From NCBI GenBank assembly GCA_000720995.1, contig JOEL01000016.1:62001-126000 (forward strand): a stretch of 64,000 nucleotides of DNA. Reading direction: 5' to 3'. The position numbers were made by a program, and so were the translations under genes. Positions 52,055-60,930 of the stretch are shown here, one piece after another; within the stretch, counting starts at the first letter, position 1, and each line of letters begins with the position of its first letter. The notes under the pieces are model-generated. The model was given only the letters and a program-made list of their open reading frames with translations, searched no databases and was not told the origin of the DNA. Source of the stretch: Streptomyces celluloflavus (lineage in GTDB: Bacteria; Actinomycetota; Actinomycetes; Streptomycetales; Streptomycetaceae).

Positions 52055-52470
52055 GCCGGCCGGCCACGCGCCACGGCCTGCCCCGCCCCACCTTTTCCAC
52101 CTTTTCTGCCCGTTCCATCCCTTCCACCCTGATCCGCTGACGGCGCGGGCCTCCACCGCACGCCGCGGACGTCACGGCAGTGGCGGTGCCCCTGGTCCCG
52201 TACCGGGGGCACTGTCATGTCCCGGACGGGCGGTGCGCGACGGCGCCGCCGGGACGGCCACCGAGCCGCCGCCTGCCCGGCACCGCCGTACGGCGCGCCG
52301 CCCCCGTCGGAACGACCGATCAGCCCCGAACGCCCTCTACCATCCCCTCAGCCGATATGCCCGCGATATGCCCTGGGCACGGATGGAGAGGCCGCGGCGC
52401 TCCGGCGGGCGGGTGGCAGATCGGGCACGCATCCGCGCGGTGGACGCGGCGGACACAGGAGGACGACGCC
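52055..52470. other. Intergenic region after surface-protein gene
   Basis: A pyrimidine-rich tract (about 52085-52135) follows the gene. An inverted repeat (GTGCCCC at 52186-52192, GGGGCAC at 52206-52212) may be a terminator. No coding frame is convincing. Confidence 0.4.
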
Positions 52471-53064
52471 ATGGAAGACTCCGGCCCTCTGGTTCCACGG
52501 ACCGCGCGGCGACGGCTGGTCGGGGGATTCTTCGCGGCCGCCCTGGGCGCGGGCACCCTGCCGGTGGCGTCGTATGCCGCGGCCGCATCCGGCCGTGACC
52601 GGGATGCCGGGCCGCGGGCGCTGGCAGAGGCCGAGCGGCAGATCGGCGTCCCCTACGCATGGGGCGGCGGCGACCGGCTCGGGCCGGGCCCCGGATTCTG
52701 CGCCGGGCCCAACGGCTACCTGGACGGCGCGTGCGCGGCCGAGCGGACCATCGGCTTCGATTGCAGCGGCCTCGCGCTGTATGCCTGGTACCGCGCGAGC
52801 GGCGGGACCATCGATCTGCCGCACCACACCACCGCCCAGTACGACGCGGGCCGTCCGGTCGACCGGACCGAACTGCGCCCGGGAGATCTGCTGTTCTTCT
52901 CCCGCCCCGAAGAGCCGCTGCACCACGTGGGGATCTACGCCGGCGACGCCGCCATGATCCACGCCGAACGGACCGGTACGCCCGTCGCCCGCCTGGACGA
53001 TGTCTTCCGGCACCCCCGATGGGGCCGGGAATACGCCGGCGCGGTACGGCCCGTCGCTCCCTGA
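52471..53064 (+). CDS. Secreted NlpC/P60-family hydrolase
   Basis: This 197-residue peptidoglycan endopeptidase-like protein starts with a signal peptide (RTARRRLVGGFFAAALG, possibly Tat because of the RRR). The catalytic Cys lies in FDCSGLALYAW about residue 95, the His in HHVGIYAG, and the third polar residue near IHAERTG. An insert of about 20 residues (GPGPGFCAGPNGYLDGACA) sits before the Cys and contains two extra cysteines, perhaps a disulfide loop. AGGAGG is 7 nt before the ATG. It probably remodels the wall. Confidence 0.9.
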   Translation: MEDSGPLVPRTARRRLVGGFFAAALGAGTLPVASYAAAASGRDRDAGPRALAEAERQIGVPYAWGGGDRLGPGPGFCAGPNGYLDGACAAERTIGFDCSGLALYAWYRASGGTIDLPHHTTAQYDAGRPVDRTELRPGDLLFFSRPEEPLHHVGIYAGDAAMIHAERTGTPVARLDDVFRHPRWGREYAGAVRPVAP

Positions 53065-53438
53065 ACCGACCGACGACCGACGACCGACGACCGACGACTG
53101 ACGACGGACGAGCGGCGTCCCGCGGAACCGCCGGTGCGGCTGCCGTTCCTCCGGTGAACGGCCACTCGACCACCGCGGCACCGGAGCGGCGGCACTCGGG
53201 CCGAGACCCGCGACGCACGCCCGCACCACCCCGTCGCCGCGCTGAACGCGGCCTGATCCGGGAGCGATTGGCGGCTCCCGCGACCGGCCGCCGGTGCGCC
53301 TCGGCGGTGTCCCCGGCTGCCGCCGGGACCGGCGACCGCCCCGGCGGCACGGCGAGTTGACCGTCAGTAGGATCACGGCATCGTCCGCCGTATCCACGCC
53401 CCGTCGACGGTGGCGGGGGCCGCGCCAGGGAGAACGTC
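53065..53438. repeat. Intergenic region with heptamer tandem repeat
   Basis: Six 7-bp units of CCGACGA (four perfect, then CTGACGA and CGGACGA) run from 53070 to 53111, directly after the NlpC/P60 stop. The rest of the gap shows no gene. A short slippage-prone repeat, not obviously functional. Confidence 0.6.
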
Positions 53439-54131
53439 ATGCTGAAGGCTTTCGCCGATCTGTCCACGCCGCTGGTGGCCGACGCCTGCGTCCGGATCGG
53501 CGTGCCGCTGCGCGCCGCACCGCCCGGCATCGGCGCGGTCGTGCCCGGACACCGGATCGCGGGACGCGCGCTGCCGGCGCGGCACTACGGCAGTGTGGAC
53601 GTCTTCCTGGAGGCGTGCGGCCAGGCCGGAGAGAGCGAGGTACTGGTCATCGACAACGGCGGGCGCTCGGACGAGTCCTGCGTCGGCGACCTGACGGTAC
53701 TGGAGGCCGAATCGGCGGGCGTGGCGGGCCTGGTGATCTGGGGGCTGCACCGCGACACGCCGGAGCTGGCGGAGATCGGCCTTCCGGTGTTCAGCTACGG
53801 CAGCTACCCGCTGGGCCCGGTGCGGGTGGACGAGCGGGAGCCCGAGGCGCTGACGACCGCGCGGTTCGGGCCGCATCTGGTGAGCGGCGACGACATCGTC
53901 CTCGGTGACGACGACGGTGTGCTGTTCGTCGCGGCCCACCGTGCCGAGGAGGTGCTGGCGACGGCGTGCCAGATCTGGCAGACCGAGCGCGACCAGGCCC
54001 GCCTGATCCGGACGGGCGAAACGCTGCGCCGGCAGACGTCCTTCGACGACTATCTGGCGCGTCGCTCCGCCGACCCCACCTACACCTTCCGGCAGCACCT
54101 CCGGCGGGTCGGCGGGGCCATCGAGGAGTAG
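53439..54131 (+). CDS. RraA-like / HMG-aldolase family protein
   Basis: This 230-residue protein resembles the RraA superfamily, which includes 4-hydroxy-4-methyl-2-oxoglutarate aldolases and the RNase E inhibitor RraA. Seen are TPLVADACVRIG at the start, VLVIDNGGRSDESCVGDL (metal-site loop) and GLVIWGLHRDTPEL-type later text, then VSGDDIVLGDDDGVLFV. AGGGAGA precedes the ATG. In actinomycetes these are most often aldolases or oxaloacetate decarboxylases. No linked pathway genes reveal the substrate. Confidence 0.85.
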   Translation: MLKAFADLSTPLVADACVRIGVPLRAAPPGIGAVVPGHRIAGRALPARHYGSVDVFLEACGQAGESEVLVIDNGGRSDESCVGDLTVLEAESAGVAGLVIWGLHRDTPELAEIGLPVFSYGSYPLGPVRVDEREPEALTTARFGPHLVSGDDIVLGDDDGVLFVAAHRAEEVLATACQIWQTERDQARLIRTGETLRRQTSFDDYLARRSADPTYTFRQHLRRVGGAIEE

Positions 54132-54489
54132 CCGGGCCCCGACCCGACGCGCGTCCGGCCAGGACCGGCGGTGCGACGAGGGATGCGACCGCCGAGCGGA
54201 CGCATCCCGCCCCACCACCGCGTGACCGGGACCCGGCCCCTCCCGACGGGACACCGCGGCTGCCGCGCGGTGCGCGAAACGCTCACCGGACCATTGTCAC
54301 GCCGGCCCACCGCCAGCGCAGTGCGCCGCCACAACGACCGCCTGACCTGCCGAAAGACGGTGGAGCGGCCGCTGCTTCCGGCCAGCCGGGGGTGCGGGAC
54401 ACGCCGTACGGAGCCGTACGGAACCGCAGAAGGGTGGTTCGAACGGCAGGTGCGTCGCCCGCCTTCCCGTGCGGGGGTATGCCTGCGGG
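54132..54489. other. Intergenic region before PiT gene
   Basis: I see no gene, repeat or clear promoter in these 358 bases. Confidence 0.3.
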
Positions 54490-55644
54490 GTGGACCACGC
54501 AACGTTCCTCGTCGTAGCGGTGATCGTGACCTCCCTGGCGTTCGACTTCACGAACGGCTTTCACGACACCGCCAATGCGATGGCCACCTCGATCGCCACC
54601 GAAGCGCTCCGTCCGCGGACCGCGGTCCTGATCAGCGCGGTGCTCAACGTGGTCGGGGCGTTGCTGTCCACCGAGGTCGCCAGAACGATTTCCGGCGGCA
54701 TCGTGAACGACGGCCTGGTCACCCCCGGCATGATCTTCGCGGGACTGATCGGCGCCATCCTGTGGAACCTCGTCACCTGGCTCCTCGGCCTCCCCTCCAG
54801 TTCCTCGCACGCACTGCTCGGCGGGCTGATCGGCGCCGCCTGGACGGGGGCGGGCCGGCACGCCGTGCACTTCGACCAGGTGGTGGCGAAGATCCTCGTC
54901 CCCGCCGTCGCCTCGCCGCTGGTCGCCGGGGTGGCCGTCCTGCTGGCCACCCGCCTCGCGCTCCGCCTCACCGCCCACACGCCCGAAGGGGCGGTCACCC
55001 GGGGCTTCCGGCTGGGGCAGATCGCCTCCGCCTCGCTCGTCGCCCTCGCCCACGGCACGAACGACGCGCAGAAGACCATGGGCGTCATCACGCTCACCCT
55101 TATCTCCGTCGGCGTACTGGGCCACGGCGCCGGACCTCCGCTGTGGGTCGTCGTCACCGCGGGCCTGACCATCGGACTGGGCACCTATGTGGGCGGCTGG
55201 CGGATCATCAGAACCATGGGCAGGGGGGTCACCGCGCTCCGGTCCCTCCAGGGCTTCGCTGCCGAAACGGGCTCCGCCACGGTCATCCTGACCTCCGCCC
55301 ATCTGGGCTTCCCCCTGTCGACCACACAGGTCTGCGCCGCCGGAATCCTGGGCACGGGGCTGGCCGGGCGGCCGGTCCGGGTGCGCTGGCGCACGGTCGG
55401 CCGCATGGTCATCGCCTGGAGCGTCACCCTCCCGGCCGCGGCCGCCGTGGGTGGGGGCGCGGCGAGCGCCGTGGTGCACGGCGGGACCCTCGGCACCGTG
55501 GCCGTCGTACTCGCCGCCGCCGCGCTCGCCGCGGTCATCGTCATCGCCTCCCGGCGCAATCCGGTCACCGCCGACAACGTCAATGTCGTCCCGGTCACCG
55601 CGGTACCCGCCGACTGCCCTGCCCGACGCTCACAAGCGCCGTAG
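54490..55644 (+). CDS. Low-affinity inorganic phosphate transporter (PiT)
   Basis: This 384-residue transporter has the duplicated PiT signature: FDFTNGFHDTANAMA near residue 18 and ALAHGTNDAQKTMG about residue 190, in two inverted halves of 5-6 helices. The GTG at 54490 gives the usual MDHATF-type start; an earlier GTG at 54469 is possible. It imports metal phosphate with protons. It is monocistronic here, with no PhoU-like partner gene. Confidence 0.9.
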   Translation: MDHATFLVVAVIVTSLAFDFTNGFHDTANAMATSIATEALRPRTAVLISAVLNVVGALLSTEVARTISGGIVNDGLVTPGMIFAGLIGAILWNLVTWLLGLPSSSSHALLGGLIGAAWTGAGRHAVHFDQVVAKILVPAVASPLVAGVAVLLATRLALRLTAHTPEGAVTRGFRLGQIASASLVALAHGTNDAQKTMGVITLTLISVGVLGHGAGPPLWVVVTAGLTIGLGTYVGGWRIIRTMGRGVTALRSLQGFAAETGSATVILTSAHLGFPLSTTQVCAAGILGTGLAGRPVRVRWRTVGRMVIAWSVTLPAAAAVGGGAASAVVHGGTLGTVAVVLAAAALAAVIVIASRRNPVTADNVNVVPVTAVPADCPARRSQAP

Positions 55645-55856
55645 CCCCCGGCGGGACGGACGGCGCGGCGCGCCCGGTCCGCCACCGCATCCGGCCGCGG
55701 CCGGACGAGCGGTGCGTGCGGCGGGCGCGGCGGGTACATCTCTCCTGGCGGCCACCGGACCCGGTCCCGGCGGTCGCCAGGTCCGAGGGAACACACCGTG
55801 GCCGTCACGACGCGCCCGGGTGGCGCCGGACGAGACGAGAGGACGGGCCGACGGCG

Positions 55857-56876
55857 ATGGGCGAGGACAGCGGCAGCGGGACCAGCGGGACCAGCGGGAC
55901 CAGCGGGACCAGCGGGGGCACGGGGATCGAGGTGCGGGGTTTCCGGCCGGGGGACGGTCCGGGGCTGGTGGCGGCCTGGTGTCGCGGCCTCCCGTACGAC
56001 CCCATCACCCCCCGGCGGTTCCGCGACAAGGTGCTGCTCGACGCCAACTTCGATCCGCCGGGCCTCCGGGTCGCGGTACGCGGCGGCGAGATCGTCGGCG
56101 CCGCCTACGGAGTGCGCCGCCTCGTGGCGATGACCGGTACCGACCGGGAACCCGACCGGGGCTGGATCCCCTTCTTCTTCGTCGTCCCCGACGCCCGGCG
56201 CACCGGCCTCGGGCGCCGGCTGCTCACCGACGTACTCGACTGGCTGCGCGGCCTCGGCCGCACCCGCGTGGACTTCGCCTCGTACACCCCGCACTACCTG
56301 CTGCCCGGCCTGGACCCGGACGCGTACCCCCAAGCCGCCCGCCTGCTCGGCGAGTTGGGATTCCGGACCCGCCACGAGGCCGCCGCGATGGACCGGAGCC
56401 TGGTCGGCTACCGGATGCCGGCGGCGGTGCTGCGGCGGGCCACGGACCTCACCGGTCTGGGCTACCGCTTCGCCACCCCCGCCGACGACGATCTGGTGGA
56501 GCTGCTGCGGCTCGCCGGGGAGGAGTTCTCCCCCGACTGGGCGTGGGCCATCCGCAGTTGCCTGGCCGCGGGTACGCCGCTCGACCGGATCGTCACCGCA
56601 CGGGCCCCGTCCGGCGCACTCGTCGGCTGGGCCATGCACGGCGCGTACGAGGGCAGGAACGAAAGGTTCGGGCCCTTCGGGGTGCTGGCGGAACAGCGCG
56701 GCACCGGGCTGGGGCAGGTCCTCCTGCATCTGACGCTGGAACGCATGCGGGCACTGGGCGCGCACGGCGCCTGGTTCCTGTGGACGGACGAGCAGAGCCC
56801 GGCAGGACACCTGTACCGCCGGGCCGGCTTCCGGACGACCCGGACCTTCCGGGTACTGCGATGGGAGGACACATGA
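55857..56876 (+). CDS. Tandem GNAT-domain acetyltransferase
   Basis: This 339-residue protein has two GNAT domains. The first has the acetyl-CoA site VVPDARRTGLGRRLL about residue 105, the second VLAEQRGTGLGQVLL about 275. The N-terminus contains four in-frame GTS repeats (9-bp units at 55878-55913), a flexible tether that could vary in length. Its stop overlaps a 22-codon mini-ORF that leads into the ABC solute-binding gene, so it belongs to that operon. Substrate unknown; a sugar amine is possible. Confidence 0.85.
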   Translation: MGEDSGSGTSGTSGTSGTSGGTGIEVRGFRPGDGPGLVAAWCRGLPYDPITPRRFRDKVLLDANFDPPGLRVAVRGGEIVGAAYGVRRLVAMTGTDREPDRGWIPFFFVVPDARRTGLGRRLLTDVLDWLRGLGRTRVDFASYTPHYLLPGLDPDAYPQAARLLGELGFRTRHEAAAMDRSLVGYRMPAAVLRRATDLTGLGYRFATPADDDLVELLRLAGEEFSPDWAWAIRSCLAAGTPLDRIVTARAPSGALVGWAMHGAYEGRNERFGPFGVLAEQRGTGLGQVLLHLTLERMRALGAHGAWFLWTDEQSPAGHLYRRAGFRTTRTFRVLRWEDT

Positions 56877-56941
56877 GACAGGGCGAACGGCCGGGGCGGT
56901 ACGCGGGGCGCAGCGGCCGGCCCCGGCGGCGGCGCGCATGA
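56873..56941 (+). CDS. 22-residue coupling mini-ORF
   Basis: An ATG at 56873 overlaps the GNAT stop (ATGA) and has GGGAGG 4 nt upstream. The frame encodes 22 Arg/Gly-rich residues and ends with TGA at 56939-56941, overlapping the ATG of the solute-binding gene. The layout would pass terminating ribosomes to the next gene, which has no ribosome-binding site of its own. The peptide itself probably has no function. Confidence 0.45.
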   Translation: MRQGERPGRYAGRSGRPRRRRA

Positions 56942-58302
56942 GGCGGCGCCGGTTCCTCGCCGGACTCGCCGGTGCCGCCGCCGGCTGCGCCGCGCCCGAC
57001 GGCGGCACGGGCCGTCCCGGCGACCCCGTCGTCCTGACCGTGCTGTCGCACTACGGAAGCGAACCGCTCAAGTCCGCCTTCCAGAAGGTCCTCGACGAAT
57101 GGAACGCCGGCCACGACCGGGTGCGGGTGCGGTCCACCCCCGTCCGGTACGCGGATCTGCTGACCACCGCGATGGTCCGGCAGGCCGCGGGACAAGGCGC
57201 CGACATCCTCCACCCGTACACCCTCTGGGCCGGGCAGCTGACCCGCGCGGGCGTGCTGCAACCGGCGCCGCCCGGGGCGGCCGCGCTCATCCGGCACGGC
57301 TTCACCCGGGCCGCCGTCACCGCCGCCTCCGTACAGAACACGCTCTACGGCTATCCCACCGAGGTGCAGACCTACGCCCTCTACTGCAATATGCGGCTGC
57401 TGCGGGCGGCCGGTGTGACCCGCCCGCCGCGCACCTGGCGGGAGCTGGAGGACGCCGCGTACGCCAGCGCCCGGCACGACGGCCACGGCAACACGCTGGT
57501 GCAGGGCTTCGGACTGTCCCGCACCGAGGACGCCACCGTCGTGGGACAGACCCTGGCCCTGCTCGCCTCGTGCGGCGGCTCGTACCTCACGGCCGACGGG
57601 GGCCGCGCCGCCATCGACTCACCGGCGGGGCGGGCGGTGGTCGCTCTGGAGCGGCGGCTGATCGAACGGGGTGCCAGCAGTCCGGGCACCGACCTCTACC
57701 GGGCCTTCCCGTCCGGCCGGGTGGCGATGGCGATCAGCGCGGGCTGGTGGACCGGCAGTCTGAAGAACGCGATGGGGTCCGGCTACCGCGATGTCAGGGT
57801 GGTGCCGGTGCCGGGACCGGCCACGGGGGATCGGGGGACGCTCACCACCGGGTTCCTGCTCGGCGTCAACGCCAAGAGCCGGCACCCGCGGGCGGCCTGG
57901 GACTTCCTGCGCTGGCTCAACAGCGACGAGACGCGCGGAGGAGACGGTCCGCACACGGGGGACGGGACACCCGCGCCGCGCCCCACCGGAACCGCACCGG
58001 GCCGGGACACCCGGCTCCCCGGCGTCACCAGGATGAGCGCCCTCCAGTTCTCCGTCGGTTCGATGACCGGCCGCAGCCGCGATATGCGGGCCCTGCTGGG
58101 CACCACCGGGGACGCCAACCTCGTCCCGTTCCTCGACGCACTGGGCTACGCGACCCCGGAACCGAACGGCCCGCACGCCCAGAAGGCCAAATCGCTGCTG
58201 CGCAAGAACATCGAGGAGGTCTGGACCGGGCGGCGGTCCGTGGACGACGCCCTGCGCACCGCCCGCCGGCAGATCGACCACGCACTGTCCGGCGACCCGT
58301 AG
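56938..58302 (+). CDS. ABC sugar importer solute-binding lipoprotein
   Basis: This 454-residue family 1 solute-binding protein starts MRRRRFLAG with a twin-arginine-like signal and a lipobox-like AAAGC (Cys about residue 18). The body has the usual pattern of sugar-binding proteins (FQKVLDEWNAGH, then DILHPYTLW, YGYPTEVQTYALYCN, and WDFLRWLNSDE). It delivers a sugar to the two permeases that follow. A Gly/Pro/Thr-rich loop sits at about 335-360. No ATPase gene is present; streptomycetes commonly share the multi-purpose ATPase MsiK. Confidence 0.88.
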   Translation: MRRRRFLAGLAGAAAGCAAPDGGTGRPGDPVVLTVLSHYGSEPLKSAFQKVLDEWNAGHDRVRVRSTPVRYADLLTTAMVRQAAGQGADILHPYTLWAGQLTRAGVLQPAPPGAAALIRHGFTRAAVTAASVQNTLYGYPTEVQTYALYCNMRLLRAAGVTRPPRTWRELEDAAYASARHDGHGNTLVQGFGLSRTEDATVVGQTLALLASCGGSYLTADGGRAAIDSPAGRAVVALERRLIERGASSPGTDLYRAFPSGRVAMAISAGWWTGSLKNAMGSGYRDVRVVPVPGPATGDRGTLTTGFLLGVNAKSRHPRAAWDFLRWLNSDETRGGDGPHTGDGTPAPRPTGTAPGRDTRLPGVTRMSALQFSVGSMTGRSRDMRALLGTTGDANLVPFLDALGYATPEPNGPHAQKAKSLLRKNIEEVWTGRRSVDDALRTARRQIDHALSGDP

Positions 58303-58373
58303 CCCGCCGCCTCCCCCGAGGCTCCTCTCCTTTCTCTCCTACCGCTTCCGCAGAGAGGTGGTGTCCCCGCCCC

Positions 58374-59285
58374 ATGGCCGCACCCGGCGGGCCGGCCCGG
58401 ACCCGGCCCCGCAGCCGCCAGACCGCCGTCGCCTACCTGTTCCTGACCCCGGCCCTGCTCTTCTTCGCGCTCTTCCTCCTCCTGCCGCTGCTGTTCGCGC
58501 TGCTGCTGGCGCAGTCGCGCTGGGCGGGCTTCGACCTCGCCGACATCGAACCCGTCGGCCTGGCCAACTTCACCGGCCTCTTCGCCCATGGCGCCACCTT
58601 CCTGACCCCCGTCCTGACCAACACGTTCCTGTACGCGTTGGGCACCGTCGTCCTGGCGACGGCCGGCGCGGTGGTGGTCGCCACCTGCATCGACAACCTG
58701 CGCTGCCAGGGACTGTGGCGCACGCTCTACTTCCTGCCGGTCGTCACGACGGTGGTCGCCGTCGGCAACGTATGGAAGTACATGTACGAGCCCGGCGGCC
58801 TGGTCAACGGTGTGCTCAACGCCCTCGGACTCGGGTCCGTGGCGCTGCTCCAGAACCCCGGTACCGCCCTGCCGTCGGTCGTCGTGGTGCAGGCGTGGGC
58901 GTCCCTGGGGACCGCGATCCTCATCCTCACGGCGGGGCTCAAGGCGATCCCCGAGTCGTACTACGAGGCGGCGGAGCTGGACGGCGCCCGGCCGTTCACC
59001 GTGTTCCGGCGGATCACTCTGCCGCTGCTGCGGCCGTCCCTGGTCTTCGTGAGCATCACCCAGTTCATCGCCGGGTTGCAGTCGTTCGCGCTGATCATCG
59101 TCATGACCGGCGACGGCGGCCCCGGCGACGCGACCGACGTCGCCGCTCTGGAGATGTACCGGCAGGCGTTCACGTACGGCGACTGGGGCGGCGCGAGCGC
59201 TGCCGCCTTCGCGCTCTTCGTTCTCATTCTGGCGATCACCCTGGTGCAGTTGTGGCTCTTCCGGCGGAAGGGGAGTGAGGTGTGA
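58374..59285 (+). CDS. ABC sugar permease, MalF/UgpA-like
   Basis: This 303-residue permease has six helices. The first (AYLFLTPALLFFALFLLLPLL) follows a basic tail, and the ATPase-docking EAA loop is EAAELDGARPFTVFRRITLPLL. The ATG at 58374 is 71 bp after the binding-protein stop, with GAGAGG somewhat far upstream. It is the first of two subunits in the transport channel. Confidence 0.9.
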   Translation: MAAPGGPARTRPRSRQTAVAYLFLTPALLFFALFLLLPLLFALLLAQSRWAGFDLADIEPVGLANFTGLFAHGATFLTPVLTNTFLYALGTVVLATAGAVVVATCIDNLRCQGLWRTLYFLPVVTTVVAVGNVWKYMYEPGGLVNGVLNALGLGSVALLQNPGTALPSVVVVQAWASLGTAILILTAGLKAIPESYYEAAELDGARPFTVFRRITLPLLRPSLVFVSITQFIAGLQSFALIIVMTGDGGPGDATDVAALEMYRQAFTYGDWGGASAAAFALFVLILAITLVQLWLFRRKGSEV

Positions 59286-59286
59286 G

Positions 59287-60231
59287 ATGAGGCGGAACCG
59301 TGGCACGCGAGCGGACCGGGGCGCTAAGAGGTGCCGAGGCGGTGCAGGAGGGGAGCGAGGCCCGGTACGTCGGCGTTTCCCCTGGCTGTCGTATGCGGTG
59401 GTGGCCGTCGGCGCGGCCGTGATGGTCGTGCCGTTCCTGGACCTGCTGATGTCATCCCTCAAGGGGTCCGGCGAGTACGGCAGACTGCCGTACCGCTTCC
59501 TGCCCGAGGCGTTCGACCTGTCCAACTACCGCGCCGCGTTCCAACGGCTGGACCTGCCCCTGCTGTTCCGCAACAGCACGGTCGCCACCGCGGTGATCAC
59601 CGGCTCCACGCTGCTGACCTCGTCCCTCGCGGGTTACGCGCTGGCCAAACTCCGCTTCCCGGGGCGGGAGCTGATCTTCCGGCTGGTGCTGGCGACGATG
59701 ATGTTCCCGCCGTTCCTCTTCTTCATCCCGCACTTCCTGATCCTGGTGCACTGGCCGCTGGCGGGCGGCAACGACCTCCTCGGCAGCGGCGGCGCGGGTC
59801 TCACGGTCAGCCTCGCCGCGCTCGTCATGCCGTTCCTGGTCTCCGGCTTCGGGATCTTCCTGATGCGGCAGTTCATCGTCGCGATCCCCGACGACATCCT
59901 GGAGGCGGCCAGGATCGACGGAGCAGGGGAGTTCACGCTCTGGTGGCGGATCGTGGTGCCGCAGACGAAGCCGGTCGCCCTCACGCTCGCCCTGCTCACC
60001 GTCGTCAACGCCTGGAACGAGTACATCTGGGCGCTCCTGGTCTCCACCGCCAACCCCCGGCTGATGACGCTCCCCGTCGGCATCCAGTTGCTCCAGAGTT
60101 TCCTCGACCCCGACCGGATGGTGCCCGTCATGATGGCCGGACTGGTGCTCAGCTCCGTCCCGGTCCTGCTCTTCTTCCTGCTGCTCCAGAAGCACTACCT
60201 CCGCGGGGTCATGCTCAGCGGACTCAGATGA
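59287..60231 (+). CDS. ABC sugar permease, MalG/UgpE-like
   Basis: This 314-residue permease is the partner of the previous one. An Arg-rich N-terminus precedes helix 1, SSLKGSGEYG begins the periplasmic loop, SLAGYALAKLRFPG is in the core, and the EAA loop is EAARIDGAGEFTLWWRIVVP. The C-terminus LQKHYLRGVMLSGLR is typical. It starts 1 bp after the previous stop. The sugar is not identifiable. Confidence 0.9.
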   Translation: MRRNRGTRADRGAKRCRGGAGGERGPVRRRFPWLSYAVVAVGAAVMVVPFLDLLMSSLKGSGEYGRLPYRFLPEAFDLSNYRAAFQRLDLPLLFRNSTVATAVITGSTLLTSSLAGYALAKLRFPGRELIFRLVLATMMFPPFLFFIPHFLILVHWPLAGGNDLLGSGGAGLTVSLAALVMPFLVSGFGIFLMRQFIVAIPDDILEAARIDGAGEFTLWWRIVVPQTKPVALTLALLTVVNAWNEYIWALLVSTANPRLMTLPVGIQLLQSFLDPDRMVPVMMAGLVLSSVPVLLFFLLLQKHYLRGVMLSGLR

Positions 60232-60432
60232 GGCCGAGCCGGCGCGCGCGGGACGGTGCCGGGTACGCGTAGTACGCCCCCTGTTCACCCTTTTGAGTTA
60301 TCCCCACGGGCCGCGCCGGCTGCCAGCATTGCCGACGGCATGCAGTGCGTCCGGCCCTTCCCGGTGCCGTTCCTGCCGTCCCGCCGCAGGTCAGACGCAT
60401 TCCGGCGGGCCCGTCGTCGAAAGGAATCCGGC

Positions 60433-60804
60433 ATGCGAGCACGCGAACTCTCTCCCGCCGACCGCGAGCGGACCACACCGCCGCGGCATCGGCTGCTCGG
60501 CCTGGCCGCCGTCGCGCTGGCCGGTGCGCTGGCCTTCAGCGCGGCCGCACCGGCCGGCGCGGCCACCGGGCAGCGGATCAACGGCTGCGGCTGGAACGGG
60601 AGGAGCTCCGGCAAGCACCCCTTCTACGAGCACTGCGCGACCAATACCAATGTGTGGATCCAGGTCAAACGATTCCCGCGAGGCAATTACCACCGCTGCG
60701 TCGGGCCGGGCAAGACCGTCCTGGACATCGACGCGACGGGTGCCTGGTACGACAGCGGCTACCGGGGCGGACTCTGCAAGCACCCCGGAGACACCGGTTC
60801 CTGA
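60433..60804 (+). CDS. Small secreted protein, DUF6355-like
   Basis: This 123-residue protein has a signal peptide (basic N-terminus, hydrophobic core LLGLAAVALAGALAF, cleavage after APAGAA). The mature part of about 75 residues has four cysteines (in NGCGWN, EHCATN, HRCVGPG and GLCKHP), and GYRGGLC and RCVGPG match small exported proteins of the DUF6355 group linked to natural-product loci. AAGGA precedes the ATG. Two disulfides are likely. Function unknown. Confidence 0.75.
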   Translation: MRARELSPADRERTTPPRHRLLGLAAVALAGALAFSAAAPAGAATGQRINGCGWNGRSSGKHPFYEHCATNTNVWIQVKRFPRGNYHRCVGPGKTVLDIDATGAWYDSGYRGGLCKHPGDTGS

Positions 60805-60839
60805 CGCCGCGTCGGTGCACCTTCGCACCTCGCGTGATC

Positions 60840-60857
60840 GGCCGCGCCGGCGCGGCC
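60840..60857. terminator. Palindrome between convergent genes
   Basis: A perfect 18-bp GC palindrome lies 36 bp after the small secreted protein gene and before the convergent kinase gene. It may act as a bidirectional terminator, though it has no loop. Confidence 0.4.
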
Positions 60858-60930
60858 AGGGCTGATCCGCCGGACGAAGGCCGGTGCCGGGTGAGTGAAG
60901 GCTCCGGCCCGGCCGGTCAGGCGGAGCGCG

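Noticed and set aside
53070-53111. Short regular repeats as a CRISPR array
   Set aside because: Units are 7 bp with no spacers.
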